Source of the DNA: a virus
Direction: 5' to 3' (one strand)
DNA length: 64,000 nucleotides
Virus record (IMG/VR): IMGVR_UViG_3300036770_008028
Location: 62,001 to 126,000 of that record
Within the stretch, counting starts at the first letter, position 1, and each line of letters starts with the position of its first letter. The notes beneath the pieces are model-generated. The model saw only the letters and a program-made list of their open reading frames with translations. It searched no databases and had not been told where the DNA came from. Made by a program: the position numbers and the translations under genes. Shown one piece after another: positions 54,712-62,297 of this stretch.

Positions 54712-55836
54712 TTACTTAGCGTGTGATAGATGTCTGAGATTTGATGCCAGAGGCCTCACAGGATACCAATCACTCAGTATGACTGGCAACCAATCACTAT
54801 CTCGCTGGTGTGGCACAGCAATTTTCGTAATCGTTTCTATGTCGCGCAATCCTTGTTGCCAGACTCCAAGTTCACTGCTGTTTTTATCATGGATGAGGTT
54901 TTTGGCTGACATACTTTCGGGACTGTTTGGATTTTGCGCGACTCGTGACTTAAGCCATCCCTGCCGCGCGCTGCTGTTGTCTACACAGGTTCGGCCCATG
55001 GCTCGGTTCCACACTTCATATTGCCAGTCCAGACATTGGTTACCTTGCACTTTGTGGAAATGATCAAACCCGTCAGGACCCATGACCATTATCATATTTT
55101 CAAAATGATCTATGGCCATGTGACACTGAGCCACGTGCAAATCGGTCAGATCATTGGTCATGTAGAAGAATTCGCAATCGGTATTCATGTACTGATACAT
55201 TCCGGCATCAACACCGAAATTGTACCATGTACCGTCGGCAAGCAGCACCCGAGGTTTGTCGTGAGCCCAGATATCAGCGCGTCGGCTGTGTTGGTCAATG
55301 ATCCGGGCAGTGCTAGATATATGATTTTGTAAAAAATATCTATGCATTTTTGGATACATAATGCTGCAGCCAGGACTGAAAATCCAATCTTCCCCTAGAT
55401 CACAGTATACCGAAGCAAAATGCCAGTGGTTGACAGGTACATGATTTACCACAAGTTTGGGCATGTGCTGTTGTTTTACCTGATGTGCGTAAGATACCGC
55501 ACTGTGGATTTCGGGATCATCAAACCACTGCCGATCATAGATCACCACCTCATCCAAGGCGATGCCATTGGCAACGAAGGCATCCAACACAGTGGTACTG
55601 TCCCATCCCCCGCTGAACCATAGAGTCAACCAATCATATCGGTCGCGCAGTTGCAGGCAACGCTGTCGAAGTAGGTCTTGCCATGTCGCAGACGGTCTTG
55701 CAAAATTGCACTGCCCAAATGTGGAGCGTAAAAAATTGAAACGTATACGAGATACATCTCCTTGTGCCTCTCGGAAAGCATCTATCTTGCTATGTGTACG
55801 ATAATTTCCCACCTCATAATAAAGTTCCTGTATCAT
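54712..55836 (-). CDS. PP-loop ATPase, asparagine-synthase-like
   Basis: A 374-residue protein. The PP-loop S75-G-G-W-D-S80 ('LWFSGGWDSTTVLDAF') binds the pyrophosphate of ATP, as in asparagine synthetases, thiouridylases and related adenylating enzymes. No N-terminal glutaminase domain with a catalytic Cys2 is present, so the nitrogen or sulfur donor differs or a partner supplies it. ATG 55836 overlaps the permease stop (ATGA). It could activate a carboxylate or amide in the same pathway as the oxygenase and radical SAM genes. Confidence 0.8.
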   Translation of the reverse strand: MIQELYYEVGNYRTHSKIDAFREAQGDVSRIRFNFLRSTFGQCNFARPSATWQDLLRQRCLQLRDRYDWLTLWFSGGWDSTTVLDAFVANGIALDEVVIYDRQWFDDPEIHSAVSYAHQVKQQHMPKLVVNHVPVNHWHFASVYCDLGEDWIFSPGCSIMYPKMHRYFLQNHISSTARIIDQHSRRADIWAHDKPRVLLADGTWYNFGVDAGMYQYMNTDCEFFYMTNDLTDLHVAQCHMAIDHFENMIMVMGPDGFDHFHKVQGNQCLDWQYEVWNRAMGRTCVDNSSARQGWLKSRVAQNPNSPESMSAKNLIHDKNSSELGVWQQGLRDIETITKIAVPHQRDSDWLPVILSDWYPVRPLASNLRHLSHAK

Positions 55837-56582
55837 CTACGTGGTATCAATCTTGAAAATGACCATGACATGATGCCACCCAAAATCATGATCATGAGCA
55901 GGCACGCGTAGACCTCTAGGTGATCGAATCTTCCCTTGAAGTCATACATCAAGGTACCAATGCCAATGTGTCCACCCACTGTGCCAAACACTATTTCGAC
56001 CGCAAACAGGATGCGCCACAGGAACATGAAATAGGTTTTGCTCAATGACACCAATCCCGGCAGCATGCTGGGCACATAGACCTTGATCACTGCCTGCCAC
56101 GGCGTGAGTCTTAGGTCACGTATCTGTCGGCTCCATGTGTCGTGACTGATGGTCACTAAGCTGTACACACTAGGCAAAAAAACCCAAAGCACGCCCCATG
56201 TCATGAGGGTGAAAATCAGGCTCTGTGAAAATCCAAAGAAGATCAAAAAAACCGGTAACCAACTCATGGTCGGGGTGGGTCCCAGCATATCACAAAAATT
56301 TATGGTGAGCCGTCGGGCAAATTTGTTAGGGTATGTGGCCAGTACAATGACCAACATAAGAATCGACACCATGGCAAATGATACCACTGTCATCCAAACG
56401 CTGTTTGCCACTGCCTCTAGAAATTGCACCCTGCCCAGCATTTCAACCAGTTTTATCAGTACCAAATGTAGATGCGGCCACAGCAGCTGATTGTCTACCA
56501 CCCATGCTGTGGTCTGCCACAGCATGGCCAGCAGTAGCAGCATGGCCAGTCTAGTCTGAAAGGTATTGTTTGACATGGTCAT
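55833..56582 (-). CDS. ABC importer permease (nitrate/sulfonate/thiamine-precursor type)
   Basis: A 249-residue membrane protein with about six hydrophobic segments: the first at residues 11-30, then clusters near 60-85, 100-130 and 125-150, with two more after 180. The cytoplasmic EAA-like loop is 'IRDLRLTPWQAVIKVYVPSM' with 'LPGL' following, as in SsuC/TauC/ThiX-type permeases that contact the ATPase. The gene overlaps the ATPase by 32 nt and the PP-loop gene by 4 nt. With its neighbours it completes an importer in the inner membrane. Confidence 0.88.
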   Translation of the reverse strand: MTMSNNTFQTRLAMLLLLAMLWQTTAWVVDNQLLWPHLHLVLIKLVEMLGRVQFLEAVANSVWMTVVSFAMVSILMLVIVLATYPNKFARRLTINFCDMLGPTPTMSWLPVFLIFFGFSQSLIFTLMTWGVLWVFLPSVYSLVTISHDTWSRQIRDLRLTPWQAVIKVYVPSMLPGLVSLSKTYFMFLWRILFAVEIVFGTVGGHIGIGTLMYDFKGRFDHLEVYACLLMIMILGGIMSWSFSRLIPRR

Positions 56583-57180
56583 AGGTGATTTGTTCCGGTC
56601 GGAGTTTGATCAATGAGTCTGGGGTCAGCATGCAGCAGTGATCCGACAGCAAAGCGGCCTCGTCGATGTTGTGTGTGATCCATAGCACTCCTAAATTTTG
56701 TTCCCTGACCAATCTACGGAAGTCATCTGCTATGGTCATCGCAGTGAAACTATCCAGATGATTCAACGGTTCATCGCACAGCAGCAGTTCTGCTCCACGA
56801 TATATAGATCTCAACAACACAAAGCGCTGCCGTTGACCACCGCTGATCTCGTCAGGTCTGCGATCGATCAGCGGTGTAAGTTTCCAGCGCTCCGCCACTG
56901 TGGTCCAGGCTTCATTGACCTTGGCCAGCAGGAAATTTTGTTTCACGGTCATCCAGGGAAACAGTTGATTGTCTCCCTGGTACACACTGTGCAAGATTGG
57001 CTTGCCTATGATTCGACCTTGGTGTGCAAGGTCACCTCTGATGGACTCCAACAAGGTAGTTTTGCCCACCCCACTGCGGCCCATCAGTACCAGAATTTCT
57101 CCTGGCCTGATTTCGAGGTCAACCTGCGGTAGGCAAGCCACACCCTGCCGCAAGGGTTGAAAACCTTCAAGACGTATCAC
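56551..57180 (-). CDS. ABC importer ATPase subunit
   Basis: A 209-residue protein from GTG 57180, which overlaps the previous stop (GTGA); the frame extends to a TTG at 57219. Walker A 'GRSGVGKT' (34-41), Q-loop 'YQGDNQLFPWMTV', signature 'ISGGQRQR', Walker B 'LLLCDEPLNHLDS' and H-switch 'WITHN' are all intact, so it should hydrolyse ATP. Length and motifs fit the NitT/TauT group. Q-loop 'DNQLFPW' is as in SsuB/TauB. Confidence 0.92.
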   Translation of the reverse strand: MIRLEGFQPLRQGVACLPQVDLEIRPGEILVLMGRSGVGKTTLLESIRGDLAHQGRIIGKPILHSVYQGDNQLFPWMTVKQNFLLAKVNEAWTTVAERWKLTPLIDRRPDEISGGQRQRFVLLRSIYRGAELLLCDEPLNHLDSFTAMTIADDFRRLVREQNLGVLWITHNIDEAALLSDHCCMLTPDSLIKLRPEQITYDHVKQYLSD

Positions 57181-58136
57181 AGCAGATCTTCGCGCCAGAT
57201 GATGCTTTTTTGGTCCCAAGACTTCATGCTGCCTGCAGGTAGCATGCCCATTTCTTCAGTTAGATGCAACCAATCCATCACAGCAGGTGTGAATTTGGTA
57301 AAGGCAACTATGTTCATCTCTTTGTAGTAGCGCACGATGGTATCAGCGTCAAGGTCTTTGAGATCATGTCTTTCTACCATGGCTCGCGCCAGGACCGGCA
57401 TGTTAGTGTTGTACTCCTGCTGAGCCACCTTGATGGTATCCAGCAAGGCCAGTGCCAATTTGGGATTGTCTTTGGCCCATTGTGTGTTGATCACTGCAGA
57501 ATTAAGAAAGCCGGTTTGACCGGGATACAGCACTCGGTTACCCATTTCGCGCAATTTATTGCTGATTGGTGCTCCTTGGATAGCACAATCAATACCTTTC
57601 GTCCCACTGGCAAATGCCTGCAGTGTCTGTACTTGGCTGAGCAACACGATCTGGTCTTCCAGCGCCAAGGGGTCACCAAAATTATCGCGGGCCAGTTTCT
57701 GGATGATCAGATGACTGCCGCTCTGCTTGCCCGAAATGATGATGCTGCGTTTGTTGGCTTTGATGTCCTGGATATCTTTCACATAGGGCTTGCAGACCAA
57801 TGGGGCGTCTGAAGTATTGAACATGCTGATAAATTGCAGTTTTCCCGGAGACTCTTTGTGCAGTTTTACGATGGTGGGCAAACTGGCAATGTTGATGTGG
57901 CTCTTGCCAGTCATGAGATTGGTCAAGGCCTCCACTGAGCCTCTGGAATATTGGATTTCCAATTTTGCGTTGTTGATGCCGTGGCGCTTGGCCACTTCCG
58001 GAAAGTGTTTTTGCATGGACAGCACGATCATTTCCGGACTGGCCAATTTTACTGCGGTCAAAGTGAGCGTCTCGGCCCAGGCCACGGATGTGGTCAGTGC
58101 AGCGGCCATGACGGTCCCTAAAAAGATGCGTTTCAT
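57177..58136 (-). CDS. Periplasmic substrate-binding protein of the ABC importer
   Basis: A 319-residue protein. ATG 58136 has GGAG 8 nt upstream. The signal peptide is clear: MKRIF, a hydrophobic stretch, and AWA before ETLTL, with no lipobox Cys, so it is exported and soluble in a Gram-negative periplasm. The fold pattern ('LTAVKLASPEMIVLSMQKHF', 'EALTNLMTGKSHINIASLPT', 'DCAIQGAPISNKLREMG') fits the NMT1/SsuA/ThiY type-2 binding proteins, whose ligands include sulfonates, nitrate, riboflavin and thiamine precursors. The ligand cannot be deduced. First gene of the seven-gene operon, with the two-hairpin element in its leader or promoter. Confidence 0.88.
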   Translation of the reverse strand: MKRIFLGTVMAAALTTSVAWAETLTLTAVKLASPEMIVLSMQKHFPEVAKRHGINNAKLEIQYSRGSVEALTNLMTGKSHINIASLPTIVKLHKESPGKLQFISMFNTSDAPLVCKPYVKDIQDIKANKRSIIISGKQSGSHLIIQKLARDNFGDPLALEDQIVLLSQVQTLQAFASGTKGIDCAIQGAPISNKLREMGNRVLYPGQTGFLNSAVINTQWAKDNPKLALALLDTIKVAQQEYNTNMPVLARAMVERHDLKDLDADTIVRYYKEMNIVAFTKFTPAVMDWLHLTEEMGMLPAGSMKSWDQKSIIWREDLL

Positions 58137-58195
58137 CAAAAAATCTCCATAAAGATGTAAGTGAAATTGCTAGTAGAAGAACTCTACACACGGTA

Positions 58196-58236
58196 GGCGT
58201 TCTGTAGTAACACTACAGTAAAGACATTGATATGTC
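58196..58236 (-). promoter_or_regulatory. Two-hairpin 41-nt leader element, copy 2
   Basis: On the minus strand hairpin 1 is GACAT-ATCA-ATGTC, then TTTA, hairpin 2 CTGTAGT-GTT-ACTACAG (perfect 7-bp arms), then AACGCC. Same 41-nt length and order as at 20797-20837. Hairpin 1 differs at two positions in each arm, but pairing is kept. Ends 59 nt before ATG 58136. Confidence 0.7.
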
Positions 58237-58238
58237 AA
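58210..58238 (-). promoter_or_regulatory. Sigma70-type promoter of the ABC-importer operon
   Basis: TTGACA (58238-58233), 17-nt spacer, TAGTGT (58215-58210). The -35 overlaps hairpin 1 and the -10 overlaps hairpin 2 of the repeated element, so binding of a regulator or a transcript start could both depend on these sequences. Confidence 0.65.
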
Positions 58239-58316
58239 GCGTCTAAGAAAATCCGACGTCGAACCATTCGGCGCTGCTGAATTTATTTATTGCAGCAAAT
58301 CGTGTTAAATAAAAAA

Positions 58317-58880
58317 ATGAATGACTATTTTTTCCAACCAATAGATCTGCCACCGCTTCCGGAGCGCTTTGTCGAACAGGCTCTGACTGGAACTCGGACT
58401 GATCTCTTGGTGACCAGCGTTGACAGGCAGATACATGATCGAGGCAGTGTTTATCGTAATGCACAACTACAACGCTGGCGACTTAGCCAAGATCTGGTAG
58501 AGTGGCTGCACCAACAGGGCATCAAAGGATTCGACGACGTTTCGGTACAGACCATACAGCAAGGCGATACCTTGGGCCCGCACACTGACAGTTGGCAAAG
58601 CTGCAAACTGTTCTATCTTTTGGAACCGGGTGGTCCAAACGTGGAAACGATATGGTATCAGCAACCAGGACATGATTTGATCCGGGAAAAATTCCTTTTG
58701 ATTGAAGATACCAAGGACCTTGAAGTGGTTCATAGGATGGTTATTCCACCGCGGCAGTGGGGCTTCATCAATGTGCGAATTATACATGAAGTAAAAAACA
58801 TGACCAACCGCAGAGAAACTGTGGTTGCCAGTTTCACTGACTACATCGATTTCTCACCTTTGGTGGTGCAGAAAAAATAG
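58317..58880 (+). CDS. 2OG-Fe(II) oxygenase-like protein
   Basis: A 187-residue protein from ATG 58317; the in-frame start at 58290 has no ribosome site, and GTTAAATAAA precedes the ATG. Iron ligands H89-x-D91 ('LGPHTDSW') and H157 ('IIHEVKN'), with R166 ('NRRETVVASF') as the 2-oxoglutarate contact. A different family branch from the oxygenases at 25103 and 53478. Diverges from the ABC operon. The intrinsic terminator of the tmRNA lies at its 3' end on the opposite strand. Confidence 0.72.
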   Translation: MNDYFFQPIDLPPLPERFVEQALTGTRTDLLVTSVDRQIHDRGSVYRNAQLQRWRLSQDLVEWLHQQGIKGFDDVSVQTIQQGDTLGPHTDSWQSCKLFYLLEPGGPNVETIWYQQPGHDLIREKFLLIEDTKDLEVVHRMVIPPRQWGFINVRIIHEVKNMTNRRETVVASFTDYIDFSPLVVQKK

Positions 58881-58899
58881 GCCCCATAACAGGGCCTAT
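58877..58899 (-). terminator. Intrinsic terminator of the tmRNA transcript
   Basis: ATAGGCCC-TGTTATG-GGGCCTAT followed by a T-run on the minus strand, right after the tmRNA coding piece. On the plus strand a looser T-run also follows, so it may serve the gene at 58317 as well. Confidence 0.8.
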
Positions 58900-58924
58900 C
58901 CTGACATTTTTGATAACAAGGCAT

Positions 58925-59225
58925 GTCTGCCCCGGAGATCATGCTGCTAAGGCAAAGATCTCGTCATTGGATGCGTTGGCATCTATTGGTTTTGCTTGAT
59001 TTAGGGTCATCGCCTACCCCGCTGTCCACTCGGCTACTCCTTGCCCTGTCGAAACCATGTTCAGGCCCATCATAAGCAGTCGCAATCGGTATAGGTTGAT
59101 CAAATCTATACCAATCCGTCCTAAGCGTAACAACTGCTTATGGTGGACCTGCCGGGATTCGAACCCGGGTCCAGAACACATTTTGCTCTGCTTCATACAG
59201 CGATAATGACGAAACTGCCAGGACA
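58925..59225 (-). ncRNA. ssrA: Circularly permuted two-piece tmRNA
   Basis: The acceptor piece comes first: T-arm CCGGG-TTCGAAT-CCCGG, then CAGGTCC-ACCA ending at 59141. A 72-nt intervening segment (59140-59069) has TAAGCAGT pairing with ACTGCTTA and an inner GGTATAG/CTATACC hairpin. The coding piece starts at 59068 with GGGCCTG, which pairs with CAGGTCC through all seven positions, the third being G-U as required for alanine charging. 'GGTTTCGACAGGGC' follows. ACAGCG (59025-59020) pairs with CGCTGT (59202-59197), giving helix 2. The tag frame (58995-58939) reads AKPIDANASNDEIFALAA then TGA, with GAGATC/GATCTC enclosing the stop. The outer 5' end is approximate. Confidence 0.9.
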
Positions 59226-59324
59226 TGTACGGGCTTCGCCTGCCCTAAGGCCTCACACCTTATCGATCTTGCCAGTGGATTGATCAAGCGCCACTGGGGA
59301 TATACTCCTGCACAGTAAGTCTAT

Positions 59325-60323
59325 TTATTTTACACTGATTGCAAGATTTTGCAACCAGTTTCCAAAATCTCCTGTCCAATCTTGTCGCCACTGGCGCAGG
59401 AGAGACTGGTTGTGCTCGGCCGCCTGCTGCAATCTCCCTGCATGACACCCGAGATCTTTTATGCTGGCCAGAGCCGACACAACGAATCGATCTGTCTTGG
59501 CCTGTGCTCGTGTCAGTGTGTCATATCCATGATCTACCAGATCATCCAAGACATCAAACCCAAGATAGCGCAAACGTTGCACAGCGAATCTGCCGGCAAA
59601 TACCACCCAGGGTCTGGGCAATTGCAGTGCTGTAAAGATCTTCTCGCTGAACGCCACAGAATCGTCGCTGCTGTAGGTCTCAACCACGATGTTTAATCGG
59701 GCAGATTGCAGGGCTTGATCATGATCAAAATCGTGATTGCGATAGGGCATCTTTGGCGCCAATCGCCCATAGGTTTTTTGATAGCGATTCTGTATCTCGG
59801 ATCCAAGATTGGTCCATTGGTGTCGTAAGTTGTCTTGGGCCTGTTGGTGATTGTGCTGGCGCCAATTTTCCGGAATCACACAGTTGAAATTAACAGTGCC
59901 TTGGTGTAGATGTATTTTTTCGCTGAGTGCCAGCATGAGTTCCAACCGCACAGCATCTATTCTGTTGATCAAGAAACTGTAGTCACGCTCAGCGGGTTGA
60001 TTGATCACAGGGCTGTAACCATAGATCCCATGCCAGGAATCTGGCAAACGGATCACGGTGGCGTTGCAGGGCCTGGATATCACGGTGTCAGTGATTACGA
60101 TGTCTCCCGCTGCAAAATCATTTATGTCGATCATGGCGGCAACATCGTCTACCAGGCATATGGCCGCTCTTTTTTGACCACGCCGCCAGACGTATGTGTG
60201 TTCTTGTTGGAATCCTGCGATTTCTACACAGGTCTTGACAAAGGCCAGAGAATTGGCTTCTGATTGGACATATCCACTGCGGGACATGATTTCATTTTGG
60301 AACACATCGTGTGCAGTGGTCAT
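59325..60323 (-). CDS. Glycosyltransferase-like protein, paralogue E (TEK family)
   Basis: A 332-residue protein from ATG 60323 or the in-frame ATG at 60287; neither has a clear ribosome site. Signature 'VVETYSSDDSVAFSEKIFTA', 'PRPWVVFAGRFA' and 'LRYLGFDVLDDLVDHGYD' in the C-terminal half match the family at 38769-42192 and 49621, with S-E-K for T-E-K. The most divergent member. It lies directly upstream of the tmRNA on the same strand, so the two may share a transcript. Confidence 0.6.
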   Translation of the reverse strand: MTTAHDVFQNEIMSRSGYVQSEANSLAFVKTCVEIAGFQQEHTYVWRRGQKRAAICLVDDVAAMIDINDFAAGDIVITDTVISRPCNATVIRLPDSWHGIYGYSPVINQPAERDYSFLINRIDAVRLELMLALSEKIHLHQGTVNFNCVIPENWRQHNHQQAQDNLRHQWTNLGSEIQNRYQKTYGRLAPKMPYRNHDFDHDQALQSARLNIVVETYSSDDSVAFSEKIFTALQLPRPWVVFAGRFAVQRLRYLGFDVLDDLVDHGYDTLTRAQAKTDRFVVSALASIKDLGCHAGRLQQAAEHNQSLLRQWRQDWTGDFGNWLQNLAISVK

Positions 60324-60338
60324 GATGCAAAGGTATAT

Positions 60339-60896
60339 ATGGACATGAGATATTTACTGTGCTGGCTGTCTGACACTGACATTAATCTGTTGCGTCCGGC
60401 CTTGGATGTGGATGGATTGTTAGATCTGGCCAATCAGGGCGATCCAGATGCCTTGGCCAATATGGTGCGATTGAATTGGATGGTATCGGATGTGCGCCAC
60501 ACAGGCATCATCAAACCTGTGTTCGTACGAGATCACACCATGGATGTGATAGTGGGAGACACACGCATCATGGCTGCTCGTTTGGCAGGACTACAGCGCG
60601 TACCGGTAATGGCTTATCTCAAACAGGCACAGGGCATGACATGTTCATCTATACATGATATCTTGACACTGACCGGGTTCGGCTCTGATGCATCAATACA
60701 CTGGACTCCTGCCGACATAGACATACTGTCAGAACCACCTGCCTGGATAGACATCGGCGATAGTCGCACACAGCATCACGGACACGATCAGCAACGGCGA
60801 CTAGAGGTCATGCAAGATTATGTCAAAAAAAATCCCCAACCCTTAAGCCGAGACTGGTTGCTCGAGCCCAGAGATTGGGGAGACATTTTTAACTAG
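60339..60896 (+). CDS. ParB/sulfiredoxin-fold protein
   Basis: A 185-residue protein. ATG 60339 has AAAGG 5 nt upstream; the frame extends to 60264. The ParB-like core is 'TGIIKPVFVRDHTMDVIVGD' with G73-D-T-R76 ('GDTRIMAARLAGLQRVPVMA'), as in the CTP/phosphate-binding domain of ParB and related nucleases and kinases. No helix-turn-helix typical of ParB partition proteins is evident, so it is probably not a partition factor. It converges on and overlaps the 52-residue gene by 8 nt. Confidence 0.75.
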   Translation: MDMRYLLCWLSDTDINLLRPALDVDGLLDLANQGDPDALANMVRLNWMVSDVRHTGIIKPVFVRDHTMDVIVGDTRIMAARLAGLQRVPVMAYLKQAQGMTCSSIHDILTLTGFGSDASIHWTPADIDILSEPPAWIDIGDSRTQHHGHDQQRRLEVMQDYVKKNPQPLSRDWLLEPRDWGDIFN

Positions 60897-61047
60897 GCAC
60901 CTGTCTCGGAAGATAAGGCACCGATCGTGGCCCATGCAATTGTTGCAACAAGCGTCGCGCTTCTTCGGCAGTTTCGGCCCCGATCCTGACCTTTATTTCT
61001 TCGGTGCCCGGACCTGGCTGCCTCACAGTGGCTTCCCATAGTTTCAT
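60889..61047 (-). CDS. Small 52-residue protein
   Basis: ATG 61047 begins 2 nt after the phosphoesterase stop, so translation is probably coupled. It begins 'MKLWEATVRQPGPGTEEIKV', then 'GAETAEEARRLLQQL', a short beta-beta-alpha pattern. No family recognised. Its end overlaps the convergent ParB-like gene. Confidence 0.6.
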   Translation of the reverse strand: MKLWEATVRQPGPGTEEIKVRIGAETAEEARRLLQQLHGPRSVPYLPRQVPS

Positions 61048-61049
61048 AG

Positions 61050-61655
61050 TCAGTCCACTATGGGTCCGTTGCCGTTGCGAAAGCCCACGGTACCACCTTC
61101 GGCTTCGATGCGCTTGATCACATCCTCGAACAAGATAGGCGCGAAGTCCGGAGTCTGCTCTACACAAACGCAGTGGTAACGACTATCGAGTTCTGTGCCG
61201 TAAAGAGTCGCTCCGGTACGAGCATCAACGCCACGAGCTCGACGCACGCGTTGGTAATGCAAGTGTCCATGGATGTTGGTGCCAAAGCGACCAAGGCTGG
61301 CTTCGTGAACAGGAATATGACTAAGGATCATTCCGTTCATCACATGGTAAGCACGCAGTTCACGGAAGTACTCACGGTATTCATCATCGCGGAAGATGTC
61401 GTGGTTGCCACGGATAAGCACCTTGTCGCCGTTGATGCGAGCAAGAGTCTTGAGACTCTTCCGGTTGATTACGACGTCTCCGAGGTGATATACCTTGTCT
61501 TGAGGTCGGACACGTTCGTTCCACACCCGCACCAGATGTTCATCCATCTCTTCTGGATCTGTCCAAGGCCGCAGTTTGCTACCGTCGTCTCGGGTGAAGC
61601 GGCACACACCAGCGTGACCAAAGTGCGTGTCAGATACTAACCATACTGCTGGCAT
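61050..61655 (-). CDS. Calcineurin-like metallophosphoesterase
   Basis: A 201-residue protein. I take the second of two ATGs (61655) because the G-rich ribosome site touches the first. Metal-binding motifs are complete: 'SDTHFGH' (D-x-H), 'YHLGDVV' (GD), 'IRGNHD' (GNHD), 'LSHIPVH' and 'NIHGHLH' (GHxH). The family hydrolyses phosphodiesters or phosphomonoesters; phage members are often of unknown substrate. Followed by the coupled 52-residue gene. Confidence 0.9.
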   Translation of the reverse strand: MPAVWLVSDTHFGHAGVCRFTRDDGSKLRPWTDPEEMDEHLVRVWNERVRPQDKVYHLGDVVINRKSLKTLARINGDKVLIRGNHDIFRDDEYREYFRELRAYHVMNGMILSHIPVHEASLGRFGTNIHGHLHYQRVRRARGVDARTGATLYGTELDSRYHCVCVEQTPDFAPILFEDVIKRIEAEGGTVGFRNGNGPIVD

Positions 61656-61676
61656 CATGCCCCCCTTTCTTGGTGA

Positions 61677-61838
61677 TTATCTGCCCCGACCAGTGGTTTT
61701 TTTCTGCGGTCGGTTGTTACCCACACGCACTGGTGCGGTGGCTGTGATCTTGACTTCAGTACCATCTGTAGTCTTGGTATCGGGATTTTGCTGTGCTCTT
61801 TTTTTGGCCAGCGCTTCTTTCAATCCTTTGATGCTCAT
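61677..61838 (-). CDS. Small basic 53-residue protein
   Basis: ATG 61838 has AGGAG 6 nt upstream, so the longer frame to 61889 is not used. 'MSIKGLKEALAKKRAQQNPD' then a Thr-rich segment and the tail 'VRVGNNRPQKKTTGRGR'. Net positive, with a GRGR tail suggestive of nucleic-acid binding. Lies between the phosphoesterase and the structured noncoding region. Confidence 0.6.
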   Translation of the reverse strand: MSIKGLKEALAKKRAQQNPDTKTTDGTEVKITATAPVRVGNNRPQKKTTGRGR

Positions 61839-62297
61839 TGAGATCTCCTGTCGGGGCATGGCAGCGAGAGGTCGATGCTTCGTAAGCATCTGCGGGCGTT
61901 GCAGACCCTAACATCGCTGTGAATCCATGTCTAGTAGTTATCGCGAGAGGCCAAGACCAACTGCATCTCTCTGACTGATAGAGCATCGCGATAGTGAACG
62001 AGCATGAGGCTAGCGGCGCCGGGCGTTAGGGCTTACAAGGCCGCCCCGGTTGACATAACGCATTGCCCTTGACCCATGGTCAAGCCCACTGTGCTGTGTT
62101 TAAGACGCCAATGCTGGCGGAACCAGCCTTTGCCGGGCTACCAACCCGGCCTTGACATCCCCTGATGCGTGTTCATCTCCAGCCACGGAGCACGGCCTAT
62201 AACGGCTACAGCGGCCCAGGGTGGTAGTGCTTCCCTCACAGTTGGGATATAGTGGCCAGCCTGCTTTCTCTCACAGGCTTGACCATGGATCATTGGT
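61839..62297 (-). ncRNA. Hairpin-rich noncoding region, candidate structured RNA
   Basis: No convincing ORF in about 460 nt. On the minus strand several perfect stems occur: AGCCTG/CAGGCT, GCCGGG/CCCGGC, GCTGG/CCAGC, CTTGACC/GGTCAAG, GATGC/GCATC, and a larger TATCGCGA/TCGCGATA pair about 40 nt apart. The CATGGTCAAG block and its complement CTTGACCATG occur at both ends of the first half. I could not match RNase P RNA, 6S, SRP RNA, tmRNA, group I or group II cores. Strand is chosen because the flanking genes are on the minus strand. Confidence 0.4.
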
